Notes under the pieces: generated by a model | Databases searched by the model: none | Seen by the model: the letters and a program-made list of their open reading frames with translations, nothing else | What the model was told of the DNA's origin: nothing | Part shown: positions 8,930-16,891 of the stretch, piece after piece | Layout of the letters: each line of letters starts with the position of its first letter | Position numbering within the stretch: position 1 is the first letter of the stretch | NCBI GenBank assembly: GCA_002706335.1 | Contig: PAKZ01000032.1 | Span: 161,466-225,465, forward strand | DNA from: Ahrensia sp. | GTDB lineage: Bacteria; Pseudomonadota; Alphaproteobacteria; Rhizobiales; Rhizobiaceae | Length of the DNA: 64,000 bases | Direction of reading: 5' to 3' | Translations under genes and position numbers: made by a program

Positions 8930-10376
8930 ATTTGTACTCCATGAAATCGTGCATGCCGTAAGGGCCACCTTCCCGGCCGAGGCCGGATTGCTTGACGCCG
9001 CCGAAGGGAATCGGCGCGCCGGTCATTTTCGACGTGTTGATGCCAACCATGCCGAACTCGAGCTGCCGCGACACCCGTTCGGCGCGAGCGCCGCTTCCCG
9101 TGTGCAGATAGGCGGCAAGCCCGTATTCGGTCGCGTTGGCGCGCGAGATCGCGTCCGCCTCCGATCGAAACCCGCAAATGCCGGCGACCGGGCCGAACGT
9201 CTCTTCATGCATGATCAGCATGTCGGCGGAAATGTCGGCGAGTACCGTGGGAGCGTAGAAGCCGGGACCGGCCTCGTGAACGTGCCCGCCCTGCAACAGC
9301 CGCGCTCCGCGCCCGACGACGTCGCGAACCTGCTCGTCCACCTTGGCGAGCGCCGGGCCGTCGATCATCGGGCCTATCTGGATTCCGGGATCGAAGCCGT
9401 TGCCGACGCGAAGGGCGGCCGCCTTCTCCGTGAAGGCCTCGACAAAACCGTCATGCAGGCTTTCATGCACGAAGATCCGGTTGGCTGCGAGGCAGTCCTG
9501 ACCCGTGGTCTGGAATTTCGCGTTGATCGCGTCGTCGACGGCGGCGTCCGGATCGGCGTCCTCGAAGACAATGAACGGCGCATGGCCGCCAAGCTCCAAA
9601 CTGACATGCTTGATCGTCGGGGCGCACAACTGTGCGATGATCCGCCCAACTTCGGTGGAACCGGTAAACGAGACGGCGCGGATGCGCGTATCCCCGCAAA
9701 GCTGTGGCACGATCTTGCGCGACGATCCCGTGACGACTGAAAACACGCCCTCCGGCAGTTCTGCCTCCTCGGCGAGGAGCGCGAGCGCCAGCGCGGAAAA
9801 CGGTGTCCGAGATGATGGTAGGCCGATGACAGGACAGCCCGCCGCCAACGCCGCGGCGGCCTTGCGCGCCAGCATCGCCGAGGGGAAATTCCAGGGCGTG
9901 ATCGCGGCGACCACGCCAACAGGCGCACGGTTGACGCGCAGGTTCTTGCCCGGAAGATGGCTGTTGATGACATCGCCGCCTCCCCGCCTGGTTTCCTCGG
10001 CGTACCAGCGCACGAAACTGGCCGCATAATCGATCTCGCCAAGGGCTTCCGCCAGCGGCTTTCCCTGTTCCAGCGTTATGAGGGCGGCAAGGCCATGCCG
10101 CCGCTCCTCCATCAAGTCACACCAGCGGTGAAGCATACGGCTGCGCTGAAGCGGCAGCAGGCCGGACCATTTGCGCAGCGCCGTCTCGCCGGCATCGATG
10201 GCCGCTGCAACCTGGGCGCTTGACACGTCGGCGGCGCGTCCGATCTCTCCGCCCGTCGCGGGATCGAAGACTGCGGAGGACGCGCCATCGTCCGCCTCGT
10301 GCCAGCGGCCGCCATAGAAGGCCCGCGACTCGACAAGCGCTCGCGCCTGTATTCGCGGGTCGATCATAGTATCCAC
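8907..10376 (-). CDS. NAD(P)-dependent aldehyde dehydrogenase (succinate-semialdehyde dehydrogenase-like)
   Basis: A 489-residue ALDH superfamily enzyme. GTG at 10376 follows GGGAGG at good spacing; an ATG 9 bp inside is the alternative. Visible elements: ITPWNFPSAM (150s), FTGSTEVGR (about 238-245), the general base Glu261 in LELGGHAP and the nucleophile Cys295 in TTGQDC. One oddity: the cofactor motif usually read as K-P-(S/A) is LPSS here (Leu186 in place of Lys). It would oxidise an aldehyde to an acid, probably the product of the co-transcribed ThDP enzyme. It is the first gene of its unit. Confidence 0.9.
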   Translation of the reverse strand: MDTMIDPRIQARALVESRAFYGGRWHEADDGASSAVFDPATGGEIGRAADVSSAQVAAAIDAGETALRKWSGLLPLQRSRMLHRWCDLMEERRHGLAALITLEQGKPLAEALGEIDYAASFVRWYAEETRRGGGDVINSHLPGKNLRVNRAPVGVVAAITPWNFPSAMLARKAAAALAAGCPVIGLPSSRTPFSALALALLAEEAELPEGVFSVVTGSSRKIVPQLCGDTRIRAVSFTGSTEVGRIIAQLCAPTIKHVSLELGGHAPFIVFEDADPDAAVDDAINAKFQTTGQDCLAANRIFVHESLHDGFVEAFTEKAAALRVGNGFDPGIQIGPMIDGPALAKVDEQVRDVVGRGARLLQGGHVHEAGPGFYAPTVLADISADMLIMHEETFGPVAGICGFRSEADAISRANATEYGLAAYLHTGSGARAERVSRQLEFGMVGINTSKMTGAPIPFGGVKQSGLGREGGPYGMHDFMEYKYVCSAYE

Positions 10377-10681
10377 TTGGCGCCTCCCTTCGAAGTTTCG
10401 GGTTCCTTCGCGAGTGCCATCCTGATCTTCCGCGCGGCTCGAAACAAACGAATTGCGCGGCGGTCATGCATGAATAAAACTAATGCATAAGTTTTATGCC
10501 GGGGCCGAATGCGGGATATCCGGAACCCCCGCCGCCCTTTTGGGTACAATGAGATTCATAATACGTCCAAAGCACATCTCGGCAGGCCACATGCGCCTAC
10601 AAAAGCCCGGCGTCACGCCGAAGAGCATTCATCGGGCCTGCCATGCATGAATAAATCTCATGAAAATTCGTGCCCGACGCG
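10377..10681. promoter_or_regulatory. Promoter region of the ALDH/TPP-enzyme unit with CATGCAT boxes
   Basis: This 305-bp gap lies between the amidase stop and the ALDH start. It holds the 14-mer CATGCATGAATAAA twice in direct orientation, at 10466-10479 and 10643-10656. It also holds a perfect 8-bp inverted repeat, ATAAAACT and AGTTTTAT, around a central ATGCAT at 10474-10497. A related CATGCAT element lies in front of the LysR regulator and ABC operon near 18,520. These are candidate binding sites for that LysR protein. Confidence 0.5.
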
Positions 10682-12139
10682 TCAGGCGCGCAACATCAGA
10701 TCCGAAGCAAACCCTACCAGATCGAGATCGGCAAAAGGACGCGCGATGAGCTGGACGGCGGCGCTTCCACCCTCGTCTCCGGCCTTGGGCGGCACAGTGA
10801 TTGCCGGCAGCCCAAGCGTGTTGACCCAACGGTTGAAGGCAAGCAGTTCCAACGTGAGCTGCCGGACATCGCTCGGGCTCCCAGCCAATTCGCTTCGCCG
10901 ATACGTGGCCCGTGGCGTTACCGGCAGAACTATCACATCAACATCTGCGAAAACCTCGTCGAGCAAGCGCCGCAACACTTGGGCCCGCGTGGCCTGCGCC
11001 AGACCATAAGTGTCCTCATCTACGAGGGATCCGATCGCGAGTCGCTGACGCGTATTTGCGCTAAACACCTCGGGATGCCGGGCAAAGACAGGCCCAAGAT
11101 AGGCCGCGGCCTCGTATCCGGTGACGACGCCGGCGATGCTGTTGCACACGGTCAGGTCCGGTGCGGCAATGTCGCGAACCTCCACCGACATGGCGATCCG
11201 CCCTACGATCCGCGTGAGCGTGGCTTTGGTTGTCTCGTCGCAGGGCGCAAAGAGCGCGCGAGCCACCCCGACGCGCGCCAAGGGCCGGCCCTCGGCCCAT
11301 GCCGGAGCGTCGGACGGGATCAGCACCCGCATCACGGCATCGAGGACGGCGGCGCTTTGCGCGACCACGGCCGGGCAATCGTGGCTGACGCTCAGCGGCA
11401 ACATGCCGGCGGCCTCAAGCAGTCCATTGGTCGGCTTCCAGCCCCATTGTCCGCAGAACGCGGCCGGAATGCGGATGGAACCGCCCGTATCGGTTCCCAG
11501 CGCAAACGGCACGATCCCCGCCGCGACGGCAACCGCGGAACCGGAAGACGACCCGCCGACAAGCAGTGTGGCGTCGGCCGGATGCACCGGTGCGCCGAGA
11601 TACGCGTTCTCACCTGTCGTGGAATAGCACCAGGGATCGGGAACGGTTGCGCCGATAGGTATCGCGCCGGCTTCGCATAGACGCCGCAGCATCGGCGACA
11701 CCTCGCCGGCGACATTTGACAGGCGCAGGCGGGTGCCGGCGCCCGGCCGGTGCCCGGGCATGTGGAAGACATCCTTGAAGGCAAACGGCACGCCTTCGAG
11801 TGCACCATCGCCTCGATCGCCCTCGCGAAGACTTTCGGCAATGTCCGCCGATTCCTCGCCGGAGAAGATCCGGACGAACGCGTTCAGGCTCCCGTTCAGC
11901 CGCTGCGCCGCATCTGTCGCTGCCTCGGCCCCGCTTCGCGGTCCGCTCCACTCGCCCGGCAACGGCCGTCGCGCCCCGCTTCTCGCTTCGCCCTCTGCGC
12001 GCAGGATATCCTGAACGGACGCGTCGCAATGCTGCGCCCCGGCCTGAAGCACCTGTTCGCGCTGCACCCGCGCCGCATCGCGCGCCGCACCAGGATCTGG
12101 AGCATCGAAGGCTGGTTCGCTTGTCATCGCGCCAACCAT
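10682..12139 (-). CDS. Amidase-signature family hydrolase (GatA/AtzF-like)
   Basis: A 485-residue amidase-signature enzyme. The Ser-cisSer-Lys triad can be placed: Lys122 in FAFKDVF, the cis-Ser in VGGSSSGSA (near residue 197-198) and the nucleophile Ser221 in GTDTGGSIRIPA. The family hydrolyses amide bonds and releases ammonia or an amine. It is the last gene of the ABC-importer operon, 85 bp after the aspartate-dehydrogenase-like gene. That suggests the imported compound carries an amide. It is unlikely to be a tRNA amidotransferase subunit, as no GatB or GatC gene is nearby. Confidence 0.88.
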   Translation of the reverse strand: MVGAMTSEPAFDAPDPGAARDAARVQREQVLQAGAQHCDASVQDILRAEGEARSGARRPLPGEWSGPRSGAEAATDAAQRLNGSLNAFVRIFSGEESADIAESLREGDRGDGALEGVPFAFKDVFHMPGHRPGAGTRLRLSNVAGEVSPMLRRLCEAGAIPIGATVPDPWCYSTTGENAYLGAPVHPADATLLVGGSSSGSAVAVAAGIVPFALGTDTGGSIRIPAAFCGQWGWKPTNGLLEAAGMLPLSVSHDCPAVVAQSAAVLDAVMRVLIPSDAPAWAEGRPLARVGVARALFAPCDETTKATLTRIVGRIAMSVEVRDIAAPDLTVCNSIAGVVTGYEAAAYLGPVFARHPEVFSANTRQRLAIGSLVDEDTYGLAQATRAQVLRRLLDEVFADVDVIVLPVTPRATYRRSELAGSPSDVRQLTLELLAFNRWVNTLGLPAITVPPKAGDEGGSAAVQLIARPFADLDLVGFASDLMLRA

Positions 12140-12224
12140 TCACCGTAGCCGGCCGTCCGGCAAGCCTTCAGGCCGCCCGGCGACCGAGTTTCGCCAGCTT
12201 CGTCGACAGCAACGCCATCCACGA

Positions 12225-13073
12225 TCAGGTGCCGACGCGCAGCGGCGCCCGGAGTTTCCTCAGGGCCGCAATGACCGAGAGCGCGGTGATGCGTCCGGTC
12301 TTGGGATTGTCGGTGGGAATGTTCTCGATCGACATAGAGAAGGAAGCGCTGTCGGAGTCGACTTCGATGTGATGCGTGTTGCGCGTCAGCTTCGGATCGG
12401 CCCAGATGTCGAGCAATGTATTGTCCGGCCCGAGACCGGCCAGCGACAGCGCCACGGCGACATTGAGATTGGCCGGAAAACCGATCGCCGCCTGCCGCGC
12501 CGTGCCGGAAAACACCCGCAGCGGCTCCTTGATGTCGGCGATATTGATGTTGTTTTCCACCAGATAGGGAGCGCCGACAAGACCGGTCACCGGTTTGCGC
12601 GTCGTCATCTTGACGCTGCGGATCTGGCCTTCGGCGGCGGCGGTCACCGCGTCGAGGCCGAGCAACGCGCCCGACGGCACGATAATCTGGCCGCCATTGT
12701 CCCGCGCGACATCGATCAGGTCGGTGTTGCGCAACAGGGCGCCGCACGAAAGCACGATGGCCTTCTTGCCGGCCGAGACGAAGGGCAGGACAACCTGACG
12801 AAGCAGCGAGGCCGGCACGCATTCAATGACGACGTCCGCGAAGGGCTCCAGCTCGTCCACGTTCACGATCGGCGTTGCGGCATAGTCGTCGCCTAGCTTC
12901 TCGCGCGCCGCCGCTATGTCGCGTACGGCGATGGCGCCCAACTCGAATCCGGGCAACCCCGCACCGAGCTCGGTCACAAGCCGCATGCCGACGGCACCCA
13001 TTCCGGCCACCGCAACCCGCAGCGGCGCGCCCCCCCTCTCCTCCGGCTCGGTTACAGTATCAACCGCCGTCAT
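12225..13073 (-). CDS. Aspartate dehydrogenase family protein (DUF108)
   Basis: A 282-residue protein with an N-terminal Rossmann motif (VAVAGMGAVGMRLV) and a C-terminal domain typical of L-aspartate dehydrogenases: SCGALLRNTDL, VPSGALLGLDAV, FPANLNVAVAL and RNTHHIEVDSDS with the candidate active-site His. The family oxidises L-aspartate, or a related amino acid, to the imino acid with NAD(P), or runs the reverse. No nadA or nadC lies nearby, so a catabolic role in this operon is more likely than NAD synthesis. It shares a 4-bp ATGA overlap with the upstream deacetylase-like gene. Confidence 0.85.
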   Translation of the reverse strand: MTAVDTVTEPEERGGAPLRVAVAGMGAVGMRLVTELGAGLPGFELGAIAVRDIAAAREKLGDDYAATPIVNVDELEPFADVVIECVPASLLRQVVLPFVSAGKKAIVLSCGALLRNTDLIDVARDNGGQIIVPSGALLGLDAVTAAAEGQIRSVKMTTRKPVTGLVGAPYLVENNINIADIKEPLRVFSGTARQAAIGFPANLNVAVALSLAGLGPDNTLLDIWADPKLTRNTHHIEVDSDSASFSMSIENIPTDNPKTGRITALSVIAALRKLRAPLRVGT

Positions 13074-13963
13074 GGCTTCACCTTCTGACTGTCCGGCAAT
13101 GCCTGGTAGTGGTCGCAGATCTGGCCGGGGGTCGTGAACCAGATGTCGTCGGCATGCGCCTTGAGCGCGTCGAGCACGCGGCGGAACTGCCGGATCCGGA
13201 AGGGCTGGCCCACGATGAAGCTGTGGATGGTGATGCCGTAGACCAGCGGCTGGTGCTTCGACTGCTCTAACATCTCCTCGAGATTGTCGATCGCCATGTC
13301 GGCGAAAGCCGAGGCCGTGCCGTCATGGAGAACCACCATCGGCACGTCGTTGACCTCGTGGGGATAGGGAATGCTCATGAGCGGACCGGCGGAGGTCTTC
13401 AGCCAAGCCGGCTGATCATCCATCGGCCAATCGAGCGTGTACTCGTATCCGGCCTTCTTTAGCAGGTCTTCGGTGTTCGGTCCGGGATGAGCGCCCGGCG
13501 ACATCCAGCCACGCGGGGCAGTCCCCTCGTTTTCGCGGATTGCGCGCGTGACCTGATCGATCAGGGCCGTCTCGTCCTCGACGCTCATCCCGTTCTGATT
13601 TTCCGAGTTCGTGTGACCGTGAGCCACGATCTCGTCTCCACGCTCGCGGAAAACGCTCACCAGCTCCGGACAGTGATCGTAGCAGGCGGTGTTCAGAAGA
13701 ATGGAAAGCGGCAGATCGTATTCATCGAACAACCGGGCGAGCCGGAAGCCGCCCACCCGGTTTCCGTATTCGCGCCAAGCCCAATTGTAGCTGTTGGGAT
13801 GCTGCAGGCCGGGCGAATATGGCAGGCCAAGGCCCGATCCATAGGAGAAATGCTCAACGCAGAGGGCCACATACACCGCCAGACGCTTTCCTTCCGGCCA
13901 GGAGAAGTCGGGACGCTCCTCGATCGGCGAATATGACAGACGGGGATTTTGCAGGAATTCCAT
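13070..13963 (-). CDS. PuuE/allantoinase-like polysaccharide-deacetylase fold hydrolase
   Basis: A 297-residue CE4-fold protein. The ATG at 13963 has GGAGG 8 bp upstream and is preferred over a GTG at 13978. Motifs include VEHFSYG, NWAWREYGNRVGGFRL, EIVAHGHTNSENQNG and GWMSPGAHPGPNT, which resemble PuuE-type allantoinases and related cyclic-amide or formyl hydrolases more than chitin deacetylases. With an amidase downstream and an importer upstream, a C-N hydrolase acting on the imported compound is the best guess. Allantoin itself is not supported, as no other ureide gene is present. Confidence 0.8.
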   Translation of the reverse strand: MEFLQNPRLSYSPIEERPDFSWPEGKRLAVYVALCVEHFSYGSGLGLPYSPGLQHPNSYNWAWREYGNRVGGFRLARLFDEYDLPLSILLNTACYDHCPELVSVFRERGDEIVAHGHTNSENQNGMSVEDETALIDQVTRAIRENEGTAPRGWMSPGAHPGPNTEDLLKKAGYEYTLDWPMDDQPAWLKTSAGPLMSIPYPHEVNDVPMVVLHDGTASAFADMAIDNLEEMLEQSKHQPLVYGITIHSFIVGQPFRIRQFRRVLDALKAHADDIWFTTPGQICDHYQALPDSQKVKP

Positions 13964-13990
13964 TATGCGGCCCTCCACATTTTCACAGGA

Positions 13991-14941
13991 TTACGGACGG
14001 TAGTCCGCGGGAGCGACGACGTCGCTCAGATCGACGCTGTTGACATTGTCGGCGGCTACCAGAAGCGCCGGCGTGACGACATTGGTCTCGACCTTCTCTC
14101 CGCGCGCGGCGGCGAGCGCGGCGTTGAGCGCCGCCGTGCCCTGGGCCACAATCTTCTGGATCGAGGTGCAGGCAAGCTTGCCGGACTTGATCATCTCCTG
14201 GGCAGTCGGGCTCAGGTTGGAGGCCGAGAATTTCACGCCGGTCTTGCCCGCCGCGTCGAACGCTCCGATCACGCCCGCAGCCATGTCATCGGTGGCCGAG
14301 TAGACGCCCGCGAGATCGGGGAAGCGCTGCGTCCAGTCTTCTGCGACGCGCAACGCATCGTTGCGATTGTCAGCTAGACGGGATTCGGCGACAATCGTGA
14401 TGTCAGGATACTCAGCGGCGATCGTCTCGCGGAAACCGTCGGCGCGGCGATCCGACCAGAACTGGCCCTGCGGACACGCCATCATGGCGACTTCGCCCTT
14501 GCCGCCGATGGCCGAGCCGAGGCATTCGGCCTGAAGCTTGCCCATGTCGTAATGATCCGCGCCGACGGTCGCGCTCAGGTCCTTGTTGGCCGGAAGCGAG
14601 GACAGGCCTACGACTTTGATGCCGGCGGCAAGCGCCTGCTCGACAACCGGGGCGACGGACTCGCCGTTGGTTGCGCCGACGATCATCGCTTCCACGCCGC
14701 GCTGAATAAGGTCCTGGATCTGCGAGAGCTGCTGGACCGTGTTGGCGTCGCCACCGGCATCCACAATCACCAGTTCAACACCAGCGGCGTCGGCCGCCTT
14801 CTGCACACCATAGGTGGCCGAGACCCAGAACGAGTTGGCGAGGCTAGGTACGGAGAATCCAATGGTCTCCGCCGAGGCGCCGCTGGGCGTGAATGCGACA
14901 AGTGTGACGGCAGCCGCCATCAGAGCTTTCTTAAGTGTCAT
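13991..14941 (-). CDS. Sugar-type ABC transporter substrate-binding protein (RbsB/Peripla_BP_4 family)
   Basis: A 316-residue periplasmic protein with a clear signal peptide (MTLKKALMAAAVTLVAF, cleavage after ASA near residue 24). The mature part has the type I two-lobe pattern: FSVPSLANSFWVSATYG, VIVDAGGDAN, DDMAAGVIGAFDAAGK. The ligand is unpredictable at this level; the family binds sugars, AI-2 and some non-sugar solutes. It lies 27 bp after the preceding permease start region in an unbroken minus-strand operon and overlaps the first permease gene slightly at 14931. Confidence 0.9.
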   Translation of the reverse strand: MTLKKALMAAAVTLVAFTPSGASAETIGFSVPSLANSFWVSATYGVQKAADAAGVELVIVDAGGDANTVQQLSQIQDLIQRGVEAMIVGATNGESVAPVVEQALAAGIKVVGLSSLPANKDLSATVGADHYDMGKLQAECLGSAIGGKGEVAMMACPQGQFWSDRRADGFRETIAAEYPDITIVAESRLADNRNDALRVAEDWTQRFPDLAGVYSATDDMAAGVIGAFDAAGKTGVKFSASNLSPTAQEMIKSGKLACTSIQKIVAQGTAALNAALAAARGEKVETNVVTPALLVAADNVNSVDLSDVVAPADYRP

Positions 14942-15923
14942 TTTTCGTTTCCCTGTTCCGTCGAACCCGCGCTCTCAGGCGGCCCGCAAGTTGTGGCGCA
15001 ATGCTTACTGAAGAGGCGGTTATGATCACTGCGCCGATCGCGATCTCCGCCGTAAAGGGTGAAATGCCTGACATGTTCAAACCACTGGCCAGCGACTGGA
15101 TGAAGGCCGCGCCCAGAACGCTTCCCAGCGGCGATGCAATGCCGCCGGTCAGGGCCGTTCCGCCGATTACTGCCGATGCGATGGATTGAAGCGCCATCCC
15201 GCCGCCATCCGTCGGTAGTCCCCCGCCCGCGCGCATTACCATGGCGAGGCCGGCAAGCCCGGCGAACAGCCCGGTGATTTGATAGGCGGCGACATGCACC
15301 GCCATCGCGTTCATGCCGACCAGCCGTGCCGCGTCCGGGTTGGACCCGAACATCACGATGCGGCGGCCGAGCAATGTGTAGCGCAGCATGAGAGCGGCAA
15401 AGGCAACGCAGGCGAGGGCCAGCCATGCAAGTGGTGCAAGGCCGAGCCACTTGCCGTAAGCGAGCCCCAGGATCATCTGCGGAGACTGCAGCGGGACCAC
15501 CTGTCCGGAATTGCTGATGAGCAGGCTGAGCCCCCGGGCACCAATCAGTGTGCCGAGCGTGGCGACGATGGGCTGTACGCCGACGACCGCGACCAGAAGG
15601 CCGTTGATCGTACCAACGGCGATGCCCGCGGCCGCGCCGGCCAGAAGCCCGGCTGGGCCGAACTGGTTCCATGCCAGCGCCGCCACGACGCTGGACAGCG
15701 CTGCGACCGCCCCGACCGAAATGTCGAAGCCGCGCACGGTCAGGGCGAACATCTGCCCGGTCGCGAGCAAGGCGAGCACGCTCATCTGCAGCGCGATGCT
15801 CGCGGCATTGGCAAGGGTGAAGTAGCGCACATTCACCAGGCCGAACACGCACCACACGAGGAGGAGGAAGAACGCGGCCACGCTGGCTCGCGAACGGACG
15901 AGGCGGCTGACGATCGCGGTCAC
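14931..15923 (-). CDS. ABC transporter permease 1 (RbsC family)
   Basis: A 330-residue inner-membrane permease with eight to ten hydrophobic segments and the BPD_transp_2 signatures ALTVRGFDISVGAVAALSSV and GGTALTGGIASPLGSVLGA. It starts at a GTG that overlaps the stop of the second permease by 4 bp and ends 11 bp inside the binding-protein gene. It pairs with the neighbouring permease to form a heterodimeric channel, as in YtfT/YjfF or LsrC/LsrD-type systems. Confidence 0.9.
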   Translation of the reverse strand: MTAIVSRLVRSRASVAAFFLLLVWCVFGLVNVRYFTLANAASIALQMSVLALLATGQMFALTVRGFDISVGAVAALSSVVAALAWNQFGPAGLLAGAAAGIAVGTINGLLVAVVGVQPIVATLGTLIGARGLSLLISNSGQVVPLQSPQMILGLAYGKWLGLAPLAWLALACVAFAALMLRYTLLGRRIVMFGSNPDAARLVGMNAMAVHVAAYQITGLFAGLAGLAMVMRAGGGLPTDGGGMALQSIASAVIGGTALTGGIASPLGSVLGAAFIQSLASGLNMSGISPFTAEIAIGAVIITASSVSIAPQLAGRLRARVRRNRETKNDT

Positions 15924-16891
15924 GGTTCAGACCTCCAGCGCAGCCCGAGCAGGACAGCAAGGCTGGAGGATGCCAGTTTCTGCGCCAGCACCGAGGCGAC
16001 GATCACGAAGGCGATCAGGAGCTGCTGCGCGGCCACGGGAAAGTTCAGCAGCACGACTGCATTGTTCAGCATCGCGATCACGGCGACACCGGCCAGCACA
16101 TGCAGCGCGGAGCCGCGCCCGCCCGTCAACGGGATTCCGCCGATGGCGCAGGCCGCAATGGTCTGGAACGGCAGATCCGACATCAGGTTGGGCTGTCCCG
16201 ATCCGACCCGGCTGGTCAGGATAACGCTGGCGATGCCGCAGAACACGCCGGCAATCAGGTAACCGGCGAAGGTCGTGGCGCGAACCCCGATACCGGAAAG
16301 ACGTGCCGCCGGAGCGTTCGCTCCGACCAGATAGAAGCGTCGGCCGAGTTCCGTGCGGGAAAGGATGAACCACAGGCAGGCGAGGGCCGCCCCGGCGCAG
16401 ACGACCGCGACCGGAACTCCGAAGACCTCTCCGACGGCTGGCCATTTGAAGAGCGGGGACGCGGCCGCATCGAGGGGCAGTCCGCCGGCAAGGCTCGCGG
16501 CAAGCCCGTGCCCGATCATGAGCGTTCCAAGCGTTACCACGACGGCGGGAAGGCCCAGAGCCGCGATCAGCGTTGCGTTGACGAGCCCGACCAGCACGAC
16601 GGTCGCGATGCCCGCCGCAAAGGCCAGAGCCGGGCCGGCGGCCGGCAGAAGCATTACGCTCACCACCGATGCGAGCGCCACAGACGATCCGAAGGAAAAC
16701 TCGATCCCGCCGAGGATCAGAACCACGGCCTGACCGCATGAAACGATGGCGAGGATGGCCGCGATTCGGGCGACGTTCTCCAGGTTTCCGAAACTCGCGA
16801 AACGCGGCACCAACAGTGCGCAGATGATGAAGAATAGAATCGCAATGACCACCGAAACGGGAATGCGCGCCAACGCGCCGCCGGGCCTCAA
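15920..16891 (-). CDS. ABC transporter permease 2 (RbsC family)
   Basis: A 323-residue permease of the same family as its neighbour, with about eight hydrophobic segments and motifs VLILGGIEFSFGSSVALAS and IGGIPLTGGRGSALHVLAG. A TTG start at 16891 overlaps the ATPase stop by 4 bp, giving TTGA. Two distinct permeases beside one ATPase and one binding protein mean the importer is a heterodimer. Confidence 0.9.
   Translation of the reverse strand: MRPGGALARIPVSVVIAILFFIICALLVPRFASFGNLENVARIAAILAIVSCGQAVVLILGGIEFSFGSSVALASVVSVMLLPAAGPALAFAAGIATVVLVGLVNATLIAALGLPAVVVTLGTLMIGHGLAASLAGGLPLDAAASPLFKWPAVGEVFGVPVAVVCAGAALACLWFILSRTELGRRFYLVGANAPAARLSGIGVRATTFAGYLIAGVFCGIASVILTSRVGSGQPNLMSDLPFQTIAACAIGGIPLTGGRGSALHVLAGVAVIAMLNNAVVLLNFPVAAQQLLIAFVIVASVLAQKLASSSLAVLLGLRWRSEP

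Noticed and set aside
10682-12139. GatA subunit of the tRNA amidotransferase
   Set aside because: The amidase triad alone does not indicate GatA; no GatB/GatC neighbours and the operon is catabolic.
12225-13073. NadX for NAD biosynthesis
   Set aside because: Family fits, but nadA/nadC are absent nearby and the gene is embedded in an uptake and degradation operon.
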